Source: Piezodorus guildinii (taxonomy: Eukaryota > Arthropoda > Insecta > Hemiptera > Pentatomidae). From it: a stretch of DNA of 64,000 nt. The stretch is from positions 163,170,366-163,234,365 of the forward strand of contig CM041295.1 of NCBI GenBank assembly GCA_023052935.1. The letters are read 5' to 3'. Made by a program: the position numbers and the translations under genes. The notes below the pieces were generated by a model that saw only the letters and a program-made list of their open reading frames with translations, searched no databases and was not told the origin of the DNA. How positions within the stretch are numbered: the first letter of the stretch is position 1; every line of letters begins with the position of its first letter. This document shows positions 42,278 to 52,911 of the stretch, piece by piece.

Positions 42278-43441
42278 TAGGGATTGCAATCCGGTGTCAT
42301 TTCCAATCCGGCCGGATCCGGTCCCAAATTTCATCAATTCGGACGGATCCGGCCGGATCCGGATGGTATGACTAAATCAGGTTGATTTTCACTTTTCGGT
42401 CCAAGATAAACAGTTAGTATGTCATTCGAATATAATTTTACTCATAATAGGAAGTTTATAAAATAAAAGTTATGTTAGGATTAGATATGGAGCAAAAAAA
42501 TTAAAGTTAAGTAGTTTAGGTAACTAGTAAAATTTTAATGGCTATTAAAACAGTCGGCTATTGATTACAATTTGCTGAAAATAAGGACTATTTGTTTTCT
42601 ACAACCCTTTTTCCAAAATCAAAATTGATTTTTGATAATATATACTAAAGTTATTAGTACTTACGTACTATTTAAAAAACAAATATTGTCAGTAGAATAA
42701 TTTAAAGATTTATACTCATATTACAAACTCATTATTGTGATAATTATGCCACTCATCAGACATATTCATCAAAATATGATTGTGCCCATCATTAATGTAA
42801 GAGTTTTTCTAATTGTTAGCATTCTCAAATAATTTAAAATTATTGTATCACAATTCCATCTGAGTTAATCACGCAAGGAATTTATAGGATTTTATAAATA
42901 CTTAATAAATAATTGAGCTATCTGAGAAAAAGTAAGGTATTAGGAAGTAGAACGTGAGCAGTAACGTAGCTCAGTCTTCCTAGATTTCAATAGATTTGTA
43001 AGCAGTTTATCATATAATTCAGTACACATGAATGAGTCAGCACTTGAGTGAGCAATTTCTCTAAAAAAAATTAGAGTTGTTTCAGAAGTTCCTCTACAGA
43101 CAACTTATAGGATGCTATAGCTCGCGTATATCCAAGATAATAATATCTGTTAACTTACATTTAGGTGAAGCACCGACAAAACAAAAGCTCATGTACTGTC
43201 TCGTGAAAAACGAACGAATGATGTATGTTTTATACGTCATGGTATGTTTTGGACTGAACTGATGACGTGATGCAATTTGGCGTCGAACGACACCACCATA
43301 CATGTACACCAAATGTAACGTATTTAAAGTCCTTTTTTTTATTAAACTGCACTATTTTTTGCCAAAAATTGCTATAATCGGATCCGGTTACCGGATCCGG
43401 TATGTTATTGCCGGATCCGGTTTTCCGGATTGCAATCCTTA
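42278..43441. mobile_element. Non-autonomous hAT-like transposon
   Basis: A 1164-bp element inserted in the Jockey RT gene. TIRs are TAGGGATTGCAATCCGG (left) and, as reverse complement of the right end, TAAGGATTGCAATCCGG: 16 of 17 match. The 8-bp duplication AGTGCAAG lies at 42270-42277 and 43442-43449, the size made by hAT transposases. Both subterminal regions hold multiple CGGATCCGG palindromes (about 42300-42361 and 43378-43420), likely transposase-binding repeats. No frame over 72 codons, so it needs a transposase in trans. Confidence 0.9.
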
Positions 43442-43449
43442 AGTGCAAG

Positions 43450-43678
43450 TTTTCGGAGAAGATATTTGACCTCAGAGGGATTAACTGCTTTAGGAGGTAA
43501 TGAAAGCGGGATTGGAGACTGGAGTAACTCTTCCACTACTGCAGTGTGGTTTGTATGGGATTCTGGATGAGGTGTGAAGACTTCGGAAACGTATTTGCAA
43601 GTTCCTCGGCTTTGTCTTCATCAGACGCAGCCTAGGAACCATTACTACGACGGAGGGGATGGGAAATATGGTGGGAAT
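43450..43678 (-). pseudogene. Jockey copy B, ORF2 segment right of the hAT element
   Basis: The endonuclease-RT linker: PLSLPPKAVNPSEVKYLL-like sequence (about 43510-43460) and, higher, AASDEDKAEEL-like sequence in broken frames. It joins the segment at 42277 when the hAT element is taken out of consideration. Confidence 0.7.
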
Positions 43679-44785
43679 TTAGAATTTTCTTGGTGACATT
43701 CCACAGGGAATTGTCACAAGCCGAAAGAGAAGAAAGGAAGGAACTAAAGGATTGGGAACGGAAGGTCGCCACTCCCTCTTTAATTGTCTACAATAAAAGT
43801 CATAGGAGCGGCGATCTGTGGGGTGACGGGTGCGTTGCCATAAGGATCTGGATCGGCGTTTGGTACGGATGAGGTCTATGAGGTGTTGTGGTAAATGATT
43901 TTGGTTATGACTTATCTGGGAGTGCTTGGGAGAGGAGGCAGTCCAAACAGCTTGTTGAATAGCGGTGGTGAAGGAGTTTACGGCATCGTCAAGGTCATTT
44001 GGAGTTTTGAGTTTCACTCTGAGGTCAATATCACTGGTCCGGATTTGGCGAAAAAGGTCCCAGTTTACTGGTCCTGTGATAAATGACGGTGGGGTGGGTT
44101 TAGGAATAGGAGTTAGGGATAATTTAAGGAGAAATGGACTATGGTCAGAGGAGAGTTTATCAAGGCGAGTCAACGACATGTTTAGGGAGCCTAATCCGCT
44201 GTGGATGAAGAAGTCAAGGATGTCAGGATTACGGTTAGGATCAGTTGGCCAATAGGTAGGGGAGTCAGGAGGCAGGAGGTTGAAACGTCTAGAGTTGTGT
44301 GCAGACTGTAAACTCCGCCCACGACAATTCGTGGATCTGGAACCCCATTGTTGGTTCTTAGTATTCAAGTCTGCACCCAGAATGAAGTGGTTTCCTAAGG
44401 AATTGAGGAAGGATTCGAATAGAATGTTGGAGATGGAATGTTTAGGAGGGCAGTACGCTGATGCGAGGGTGATCGGAAAAGAAAAAGTCTTGATTACTAT
44501 GGCGGTGCATTGTAGGAAATCATAGGAGGGAACTGGGAATATGTGGTGGGAGAGGGACTGGTGCACAATGACAGCAGTACCGGCATGGGCTATTCCGTCT
44601 GGGTGGTCCGTACGGTATGTTACGTATTGAGGTATTTTGAAGAACTGTTTAGTGGTTAGTCTAGTTTCAGTAATAAGTGCTACATCAACGTTTTTGTCTT
44701 GCAATAAAGCTGTAAGTTCGTCAGTGTGATTTCTAAGACCATTCGCATTCCAAAGGAGAATGGATAAGGAGTTAGGTGTAGTCAT
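43679..44785 (-). CDS. Jockey copy B ORF2, intact APE-type endonuclease domain
   Basis: Start ATG at 44785 (MTTPNSLSILLWNANGLRNH), 368 codons open. Endonuclease landmarks in order: WNANG (Asn), ALITETRL (Glu), SAYCPPKH, HFILGADLNTKNQQW (Asp/Asn), PTYWPTDPNRNPDILDFFI and LSSDHSP (terminal Asp-His). This nuclease nicks the target DNA to start target-primed reverse transcription. The frame shifts at about 43715 in the linker before the RT, so the protein is a truncated, endonuclease-only product. Confidence 0.88.
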   Translation of the reverse strand: MTTPNSLSILLWNANGLRNHTDELTALLQDKNVDVALITETRLTTKQFFKIPQYVTYRTDHPDGIAHAGTAVIVHQSLSHHIFPVPSYDFLQCTAIVIKTFSFPITLASAYCPPKHSISNILFESFLNSLGNHFILGADLNTKNQQWGSRSTNCRGRSLQSAHNSRRFNLLPPDSPTYWPTDPNRNPDILDFFIHSGLGSLNMSLTRLDKLSSDHSPFLLKLSLTPIPKPTPPSFITGPVNWDLFRQIRTSDIDLRVKLKTPNDLDDAVNSFTTAIQQAVWTASSPKHSQISHNQNHLPQHLIDLIRTKRRSRSLWQRTRHPTDRRSYDFYCRQLKREWRPSVPNPLVPSFLLFRLVTIPCGMSPRKF

Positions 44786-44841
44786 TTAAGGATTTTTTAA
44801 GGAAGGGATTAAATTTAATACGAGATTAGTGAGTAGTGATA

Positions 44842-45890
44842 TTAGCGGCATAACGATTCAGTGATGAAGGATGTCATCAAACTTGTAAGGTCTGTGACAT
44901 TTGATGAAGGAGGAATATGAGAAATTTGATTCGGATGAGGTTTTTGAGGGTTGGTTAAACTTTGAGGAATAGGTGGTTGTGGAAGGGGTTCAGGATTTTG
45001 AAGTAAGCGTTGTTCCGGCAGGGCCTCTTTGTTCTGGTTCCCACCTCCAAGTAGATGGGAAAATGTTACATTGGAATCAATTGTTTTTGAAGGTTGTCTT
45101 CTGCTTCTGATCGGTTCAGCTCTTTCATCCAGATTCTGAGGTTTTTGGTATCTGCTTTTGAGGTTCTTGTAGTTTGACATCCTTTGTAGTTAGCTGGGTG
45201 GTCCTCGAGACACAGAGCACATACAGCGGGTGTTGATCTTGATCTTGTGCATTCTTCTGATTTATGTTGCTCACCGCATTTCACACAGCGTGGTGTGTGG
45301 TGGCAATAAGTTCTCGTATGACCATATGCCTGACAATTATAGCACTGAACTATTTCTTTCTTAGTGTAAGGTTTCTCAACTCTTACACTAGTATAGTACA
45401 ATCTATTGAGGTCGTAAATTTTTTCAATTCCTGCTGATGTTTCTAAGTCCACGAAGAATAGAGGCAGTGGAATTTTATCTTTTAGTGACTTGCCGCACTT
45501 TATAGCCTATCTCCGTCAGTTCTTCTTCGATAGCTGTAACTGGTATCGAAGGGTGTAGGTTTCTAATTACAACCCTTAAAGCTCTCTCCTGGCGCAACTG
45601 ATAGGTATGAAAATCAGCTTTGGTCTCAGCCAGATATTTTACTATTTTTCTGTAGCTTTCGGCAGTAGTCGGGGATATTTTAGTATCACTGGTTCTACTT
45701 ATACAAGAATAACTATTAGGATGGGTTAATTTGTTTAAGTGCGCACAAAGTAGTTGACAATTTTTAATATTTTTAACAAATATTGGTGGAGGTTGTGGTT
45801 CTCTGGGTATAGGAGAAGATTCCATGGTTTCTTTTTCAGAATTTTTTCTTTTTTGGTTCAGATCCTAAAGAGGTAGCTAAAGCGGTCGCT
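44842..45890 (-). pseudogene. Jockey copy B ORF1 (gag-like, zinc knuckles intact)
   Basis: Three frames cover PPPIFVKNIKNCQLLCAHLN, KADFHTYQLRQERALRVVIR, EIGYKVRQVTKR (stop at 45475), then DLNRLYYTSVRVEKPYTKKE and the knuckles CYNCQAYGHTRTYC (CX2CX4HX4C), CVKCGEQHKSEEC (CX2CX3HX4C) and CALCLEDHPANYKGC (CX2CX3HX6C), then a C-terminal tail with PQNLDERAEPIRSRRQPSK. The knuckle spacing is typical of Jockey gag-like proteins. Frameshifts lie near 45450-45475 and 45100. Confidence 0.88.
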
Positions 45891-45921
45891 GGTGAAATCA
45901 TTTTTTTTTTTATTATTTTCA

Positions 45922-48050
45922 CGGCGACAGTGGGGTTCGAGAACCACGAATTCTCGTGAACGAAATTTGCTGTCTGCACTCAACTCCCATCATTTCAATC
46001 TCCTACCTCCTGATTCCCCTACCTACTGGCCAACCGATCCCAACCGTAATCCTGACATCCTTGACTTCTTCATTCACAGCGGATTAGGCTCCCACAACTT
46101 ATCTGTAACTCGACTTGATGAACTATCCTCAGACCATAGTCCACTGATCCTAAAGGTATCTCTCACTCCAATTCCAAAACCTATCCCACCGTCATTTATC
46201 CGAGGCCCTGTCAACTAGAACCTATTTCGCCAAATCCTGACCGATAATATTAACCTCAGAGCGACCCCCCAAACCCAAGAAGACCTTGACGATTCCGTCT
46301 ACTCCTTCACCACCGCCATTCAGCAAGCTGTCTGGACTGCATCCTCTCCTAAGCACTCCAATATAACTCCTCACCAAAACCATTTGCCTCAACACCTTAC
46401 AGACCTAATCCACTAGCACCGACACCCAACAGATCGCCGCTCCTATAACTTCTATTGTAGACAATTGAAGCAGGAGTTGGCGACCTTCCGTTCCCAGTCC
46501 TTTAATTCCTACCTCTCCTCTCTGTCAGCTAGTGATAATTCCCTGTGGAATGTCACGAAGAAGATTTTAAAATCCCATCAAGTTTCCCATCCTCTCCGGC
46601 GTGGTGATGACTCCTGGGCTGCGTCTGATGAAGATAAAGCCGAGGAATTCGCCACACACCTCTCCAAAGTATTCACTCCTCATCTGGAATCCCAAAGCAA
46701 TCATACCGCAGCAGTACAAGACTTCCTTTTGTCACCAATACCTCTTTTCCTACCTCCTAAAGCTATTAATCTCTCTGAGGTTAAATATCTTCTCCAGAAA
46801 TTGACCCTCCGTAAATCTCCTGGACATGATCTCCTTACCCCCCAGATCCTCCGTCAACTTCCGCAGAAAGCTATTATATTCCTTACGTATATCTACAACT
46901 GCATCCTACGCACCACCTATTTTCCTCTCTTGTGGAAACATTCCACAATCATTCTCTTCCTAAAACCTGGTAAACCTTCCAGCAACACTTCATCCTACAG
47001 ACCTATTAGACTACTCCCCATCCTCTCAAAAGTCTTTGAAAAACTCCTTCGAAAACGAATCCAGCCTATATTAGAATCACAAAATCTTCCTTCCCATCAG
47101 TTTGGTTTCCGTGCTCATCATTCCACTGTTCAACAAGGACTCCGAGTTGTAGACCATATTTCCTCAGCCCTTGAATGCAAAGAGTATTGTTCTGGTGCGT
47201 TTCTGGACATAGCGCAAGATTTCCTTCCGCTCCTGTGGTGTAGAATTTTCTAACTTTTATCCCATTGAGGCCGGTGTTCCTCAAGGCAGCGTCTTGGGAC
47301 CCGTCCTCTACATCCTTTACACTGCTGATATTCCTAATCATCCTGACACCTTTCTGGCAACATTTGTAGATGACACCGCCATCCTATCATCCAATTCCGA
47401 TCCTGAAATAGCATCCTTAATCCTGCAAAGACACCTTTGTCTTATCGAGGACTGGTGTAATGCTTGGCGTATTAAGGTTAATGAAAGCAAATGCACCCAC
47501 GTCACCTTCACCCTTCGACGCAAATCCTGTCCAATGGTTCATTTCAATTCCATACCGCTTCCTTCCTCAGACACAGTCCGGTATCTTGGCTTACTACTAG
47601 ACAAAAGATTGACGTGGAACCCACATACAAGACTTAAACGAAAAGAACTCAACAGACGATTCGGACATTTATACAGACTACTAAACAGAAAATCTAAGCT
47701 TACAGTTGACAACAAATTATTACTTTACAAGACAATACTGAAGCCAATCTGGACCTACGGACTTGAGCTGTGGGGGACAGCTAAACGTTCTAACATCAAA
47801 CGCATTCAATTCCTTTCAATCCAAAGTCCTCCGAACAATAGTAAACGCTCCTTATTATGTCTCCAACTATACCTTACACCACGACCTTAATGTTCCATTT
47901 ATTTCAGACCTGATTCCAACTAAATTTTCCAAATTCCACCAGAACCTCATTCATCATCCTAATCCTCTAGCACAATCCCTATCCAGCTCCACTCATCCAT
48001 ACAACCCTCATAGAAGGTTGAAACGGCAGTGGCCCAGAGACATATTGTAA
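45922..48050 (+). pseudogene. Jockey copy C ORF2
   Basis: Endonuclease end (PTYWPTDPNRNPDILDFFI, SSDHSP), linker and RT. The longest open part is 46465-47253 (262 codons), through KSPGHDLLTPQILRQLP, LKPGKPSSNTSSYRPIRL, SHQFGFRAHHSTVQQG and SGAFLDIAQ. About 115-120 bp is deleted right after DIAQ, removing the motif A aspartate and VWHPGLLFKL; the rest resumes in another frame with EAGVPQGSVLGP and TFVDDTAILSS (FVDD rather than FADD), YLGLLLDKRLTWN, ELWGTAK. Further breaks: TAG at 46216, TAG near 46413, frameshift near 47815. It ends RRLKRQWPRDIL at 48050. Confidence 0.9.
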
Positions 48051-48100
48051 ACATCTATTCTGGAGTTCTGACACTGGTCAGATTCTCCTCCCATGTGCGA
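45922..48100 (+). mobile_element. Jockey LINE copy C (5'-truncated)
   Basis: Plus-strand copy head to head with copy B. It begins inside the endonuclease at QWGSRTTN and runs to the end of ORF2 (48050) and the start of the 3' UTR, where AGTTCTGACACTGGTCAGAT matches copy A. It then changes into other sequence near 48100. Confidence 0.9.
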
Positions 48101-48170
48101 TGTGATGTGTGGCGCCCTTACTTGCAGACTTTGAGGACATGACTTGATGAAAATATCTCATTGATTAAGA
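48100..48170 (-). repeat. Jockey ORF1 5' end scrap
   Basis: The minus strand reads TTTTCATCAAGTC, then ATG TCC TCA AAG TCT GCA, i.e. MSSKSASKG. This matches the 5' UTR and start of ORF1 in copy A (TTTTCACCAAGTG, then MSSKAS). It is a LINE 5' end facing back into copy C's 3' UTR. Confidence 0.65.
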
Positions 48171-49150
48171 AAATAATAATAATAATAATAAATTAATAAT
48201 GAGATGAGAATTAAAGATAAAAGAAAGATAAGTAAAAGAAAAACAAGCCCGACTTGCGACTAGCGCATACTGCATACCTCCTTCACTTCGTGATGTACAA
48301 GTAAATGATCGTGACCTTATATTAAATGATCAGTGACCCTCCTTTCACTTTTTCGTGATTGTACAAAGTAAATTATAACTTTGCTTACCGAAATTTCTCC
48401 AATATTCACTGCTGTGGTTTTCTTGAAGTCTAGTGATGTTTTCCATACTGAACTCAAGCGAATTCCTACTGAAAAGAGCAAAAATCTGAGAGACGAAGTA
48501 ACGTATGACTGTTATCATCGAGCGCATCGATTATCGGAGATAATAATAAAATATATTGTTTAATGAAACAAATGTTTCTATCTAAACTAGATATAATTTT
48601 TTTAACCTTTTTTTTCAGCTGTAACTTTATATAAAAGTTTTAGAATTTATTTTAACAATTGAGTAACATTTTATTGATTCATTATTTTATATATATTCTA
48701 TTATTATTTTATAATTTTATTGCTGTGTAAATATTGTATGAATGTTGTATGTCACCACTACTATTAATGTCCAAATCAGGACAAATTGTAATATTACTCA
48801 ATAAAAATTATAGCTGAAAAAACAGAACAAAAAAACATAAATATTTGTCAATAAAAATTTGTGCATTGCGCTTATCAGATTTTTTAATTAATACGTTTCT
48901 AAATTTAAATAAATAAATATTCACTCCTTGTATCTTTACCGTATACCGAGTCCAATTTGGCAATCCATACGACTTAAATGTACCGCAGTTCAATGCAAAA
49001 ATTTTACAATATCAAGTTTTAGCAATATTACAGGAATTTGTGCATTTTTTGTAGGAAAACTTTACAATTTACACTGAACTACTTATTAATAATTTTCCCA
49101 AGACTTATTTATTCATAATTTATATTATAACTCGTAGAATTCTACTAATT
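48171..49150. other. Unassigned AT-rich sequence
   Basis: Starts with an (AAT)n-like tract (48170-48195). No gene or element recognised. Confidence 0.45.
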
Positions 49151-49154
49151 GGCC

Positions 49155-49400
49155 TAATTGGTTCGAATCTTATCTGTGGCGAAATAATTATTTATTTTGT
49201 TATTTTACCCTCGAGTATGTAGACCCTTCTGGGGCACACTCACCCTATATAAAGCGGGTATCCTAAAATTGGTGCTCGTGATCACGGCTTTATCCCCTCA
49301 TTGGACGGTCGTTGGTCTCACAGTAAGAATCTCTAAAAGTACTGAACCCCAACCTTTCATGGATTGTAAATGAACAGGTTTAGGTCATATTGTTAGGCTA
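49155..49400 (+). repeat. SINE family 3 copy (diverged)
   Basis: B-box-like GGTTCGAATCTTATC at 49170, then AAAATTGGTGC, GTGATCACGG, TTGGACGGTCGTTGG, ACTGAACC and CTTTCATGGATTGTAAAT. The same ordered blocks occur at 59585-59890. Probably tRNA-derived. Confidence 0.55.
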
Positions 49401-50380
49401 TTTGGCCAATTTCAATAATTCATTAGTAGTATAATCAATTTTTCTGGAGGATCAAGTTGAGATAAAATTGTTCTTTAACACCTAAAGATGACATTTTAGC
49501 CGAAACCTTGTGCAGCAATATTTAATAAAAGAGTGGTAAAGTTATAGATCATCCTCCAATTTAATTAATAGAATTTGACCTTCACCTTAAAGTGGCAAAT
49601 GGAAAATTCGTAATACCTACGTTGGTTAGAGAAGAGAGGTATGTGTATAATGTTTAGATGAGAATTTTGAAAACAGTGGAAGAGATAAAACAGTACCTGT
49701 GGAATAAGTAGGTAAAGTTAAACTTATGGAGGAGGGAGGTACAAAGGAAAAACATTGGGGCGCAGTCAACCTTAGTTAAACCACTGCTTCCAAACCACAG
49801 AGTAAGAATATCATTTTTATACTCTGGAACCTTTAATTCAACTCTAACCGACGGACCAGCCTCCAGGCATTACTTCGTGCTACAGCTAGGTCTTCTATCT
49901 GGGAAGATAAGAAAGTGTGTTTATTTCCAGGATCTACTTAGTATTTTCTGGAAGCATTTCCATCATCCTAAAAACATATCGTTTAAGCCTGGCATAGATG
50001 ACACAAATGATTGCTCCAGCAACATTAATGACGTGTAAAATTAACGCGGGTCGCACTTCAGGTGAACATTGTAATGCAAATAAAATTCATTATCATTGAT
50101 GGTGATTAAATCTGCAGTAATAATTAATGAGATGTTTGTTTATCCTTTATTTCAGTTGATTTCCCATCGGAGAGGTTGATATGGGGCTGCCAAATCTCTA
50201 ATAACGGAATAAAAAAAAAGAGAAGCATAATTTAAAAAAGTTAAGTATTGAATTTAAGGTTAGATTTATTGTTGAACAACAAAAATAATTTAATAAGAAA
50301 GTGGTAGATTAAAAGACAGATTCCTTTATACTTAAAAAAAGGTTGTTTTTTTTCGGTAGCATTTGTAGACATCAGATATA
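49401..50380. other. Unassigned sequence
   Basis: No gene or element recognised. CCTAAAGATGACATTTTAGC then CGAAACC at 49484-49511 resembles a hammerhead block only loosely. Confidence 0.4.
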
Positions 50381-50650
50381 AAACTGAGTTCTTTCTTTCT
50401 TTATTTATTGTTCTACACTTTTACTACTATGGCTAATCGGACGATTAGTGGGAGTCCTAAATTTTGACTATTCAAGTTTAATAAGTATGGGGATCTCTAA
50501 CCACTATTTTACGTTGCCTCCGAAAGAAGGAATATCTAAGCATATTTTACTCCCTTTAAAAAATCCTATAATCATTTGCCGGGTTTGAACCAGTAACCAT
50601 GGGAATAGAAGGTTGTCATGCTAGTAATAGCCAAAAAGTTAATACACCAG
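50381..50650 (-). repeat. SINE family 4 copy
   Basis: On the minus strand, B-box-like GGTTACTGGTTCAAACCCGG (50602-50583) with an A-box-like GGCTATTACTAGCATGACAA about 35 bp upstream. The body holds AGGACTCCCACT and CGTCCGATTAGCCATAGTAG. The body blocks recur at 60555-60680, so this is a dispersed family. Confidence 0.6.
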
Positions 50651-51728
50651 AGGTAGCCCCAGAAACTAGGTTTGAGAATGAAATTTTATTCATATCATAT
50701 TTCTGTTTGTATAATGTCTGTATCCAGAATATTCAATATAATAGCCATACAATTTATAGATGACAGATGGCATATAAATATGACCTTTGTTTCAACATTG
50801 GTCATTTTAGAAGAATTTTTTTTTTTTGCTTTCTTACCCTCCTGTACCCACCAATCCTTAACATTTAATCAATAATTTAGAGTTTAAACTTATACTGATC
50901 GAAATAAGTCAAATCGTGCATGTGCTTTGGAAAATCAAACCATTTCTTACGACTGATGAACAAATGAGAATTAAAAAGATATAAAACGATTTACTTCCTC
51001 ATTTAAATTTTAATGAATACTCAATCATAAAGAATGGTGTCAGGATGGTGAATCGTTTCTCAAATATATTAATAACTTTGGGGCGCAGCCAATAACAGGC
51101 ATAATTTCTCATGTCCATCCTGTTTCTGAGAACATTATCACGCATCAAATTGTTAATACATAGTTGTTAAACAATTGGGGATCTTTAAAAGACTGGATAT
51201 ATGGTTCCAAATAGCTCAACGCTAAATGGAAGGCTCCATAACAATCATATAATAATATTCCATGAGCAACACCTGCCTTTTTATTTATTGGATGCTGAGC
51301 TGAGGCGTGCCTTATTAGCCAATCGGTAATGTCCTATTTTACTGATGTACATTAGGGCTAAATTAGAAAGGGCCGGAAGATTATCGCTGAGAACAGTAGG
51401 AGTTATGTCCGCTCCATCTTGTGAATTGACGAAGAAGCGTAGTGAAGAGAAAGGTGGAAGGAATTGTGTATTTGCATATTGACAGCCTGGTTAGCCGCTC
51501 TGTAATAAGAAGGAGAGATACCCGATGAAAAAGACTATAGTGATAGATTAAATCCCTTCCGAGGTGGCAACAAAAATAAAACCTTATAAAACCGCTTTGT
51601 TTTCAGATCATTTTCACCAGCTTATTTTGGTCTGAGCAGTGTTGGAGGCGTGAAAGGAGGGGTATTAGTAAAAAAAAATTGAGAAAAAAATTAATGGGCG
51701 CAAGAAGGCGGTCCAAATTAAAGGCTTG
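50651..51728. other. Unassigned sequence
   Basis: Nothing recognised beyond short open frames without motifs. Confidence 0.4.
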
Positions 51729-51790
51729 CCAGCCGACCCCCTCCCACTACTCCTTTCCCCTCCCCCCCTCCCCTCCCCCCTTTACTGCCC
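51729..51790. repeat. C-rich polypyrimidine tract
   Basis: CTCCCACTACTCCTTTCCCC followed by CTCCCCCCCTCCCCTCCCCC. The complementary strand has at least four G-runs of four or more separated by single A residues, a pattern able to form a G-quadruplex. It stands out in an AT-rich window. Confidence 0.8.
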
Positions 51791-52149
51791 CTAGTCCCGA
51801 TATTATTGGCCTCTGGTCTGTCGGTTTTTCTGTTTTCGGTTCGGGCTGGCTTTGTCTCAAAGATGCTGTCATTAGACCCTTCATCTCTTCGTAGTCCGAT
51901 CTTCCTTAAAGAGATACCAATACACTCTTGGACTATGAAGCCCCTTCCTACAGGTCATAAAATCATAAACTTTTCGCCTAGTAAAGGATACGAATTGATC
52001 CTGGGACAACCACAAATAATTAGAAAATCCATAATGGTATTAATTTTTACTGTTAAAAGCACAAAGTTTAGGAGTAGTTAATTGTTGTTTCAATTATTCC
52101 ACAAAATTTATTTTTTATGAAGGATGAGACGGTCCTAGTTGCGGTCAAA

Positions 52150-52480
52150 CATTTTTTTTTTAAGAATATATTTATTCAAATTTACAACTGTATAATACAT
52201 AAATCTAGTAAATGAGATTAGAATATAAAACAAAGGTATAATACACAAGTAGAAAACAACACATAGGCAGCATTAGATATTCTATACCAAAAGGTCTCGC
52301 GGCCATCTTATTTTCTGACACCTTGGACGATTATCAGGAATTGAAGTGGAAGCAAGCATTGAAACTAGTGCGTTAGAGTGGGAATGGAGTTTGTCACGAA
52401 AGGGATTGTGATTATTTTGGGCCAAATTAGAAATCGGCGAAAAGCTTTTTTGTAGTTTCAGTCTTTGTGTGTGGATTAAA
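52150..52480 (-). pseudogene. Jockey 3' end inside duplication unit 1
   Basis: The minus strand gives FRDKLHSHSNALVSMLAST, DNRPRCQKIRWPRDLLV with the end at 52294, then a 3' UTR (ACAACTGTATAATAC region) and polypurine near 52165. Upstream, RLKLQKSF at about 52460 joins after a deletion. It is non-functional. Confidence 0.7.
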
Positions 52481-52489
52481 AAAAATTAT

Positions 52490-52700
52490 TAAATTGTGTA
52501 AAAACTGTTTATTTAACTAATGTTTTGATCAGTAGCGGGTCTTCATCATCATGCCCTAGATGATGATAGCAGTTGCTTCTTGACTCTTACCTGTATAAAC
52601 AGATGAAGACCCGGAACGTAGGTCAACTAAATAGTTTTCTAAACTATTTTTAATATTTTTTGACCGCCTCCCATACCATCTCATCCTTCATATTTATCAA
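52490..52700. repeat. Degenerate hammerhead-like inverted pair (unit 1)
   Basis: Minus strand: ATGATGAAGACCCGCTACTG then ATCAAAAC. Plus strand: CAGATGAAGACCCGGAACGT then AGGTCAAC at about 52600-52627. These are decayed versions of the motifs at 53270-53412. The outer sequence TTTTTTGACCGCC...CATCTCATCCTTCAT is inverted at about 52115-52155. Confidence 0.55.
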
Positions 52701-52911
52701 ACTGGCAACTCTTTAATACTCAATATTTTATCTCTTTACATAGCGTCAAAACCGGGATCTTTTACCATCTCCAAAACTCACTAAAATATCATAAAAATAA
52801 GTAACAATTATTATAACATAAATTCTAAAAATATTGGAATTATTTAAAAAAAAAAAAAAGCTTTCTATACTAAAACAAATGTAATATAAATTTTATTGAA
52901 ATTTTTTATTT

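Larger units (their letters stand above)
41400..45890 (-). mobile_element. Jockey LINE copy B, split by a hAT-like insertion
   Basis: Minus-strand copy of the same family as copy A. ORF1 covers about 45890-44842, ORF2 starts at 44785, and the RT part continues on the far side of the insertion (42277-41400). It is 3'-truncated at LLDKRLTWNPH near 41400, which is unusual for a LINE insertion and implies a later deletion or rearrangement. Confidence 0.88.
51836..52860. repeat. Unit 1 of a diverged tandem duplication
   Basis: Contains GGCTTTGTCTCAAAGATGCT, AGTCCGATCTTCCTTAAAGA, a Jockey 3' piece, a hammerhead-like inverted pair, and AGCGTCAAAACCGGGATCTT. The same series recurs in 52912-53700. 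Unit 1 is longer because it keeps more of the Jockey 3' end. Confidence 0.75.

Noticed and set aside
43690..44525. Plus-strand open frames over Jockey copy B
   Set aside because: Antisense of the endonuclease domain of ORF2.
45890..45925. Copies B and C as one twin-primed insertion
   Set aside because: Both contain the endonuclease and RT regions, so they overlap in element coordinates and must be separate copies.
49476..49515. Hammerhead motif CCTAAAGATGACATTTTAGC then CGAAACC
   Set aside because: Stem II pairing is weak and no GTC follows; kept only as a loose resemblance.
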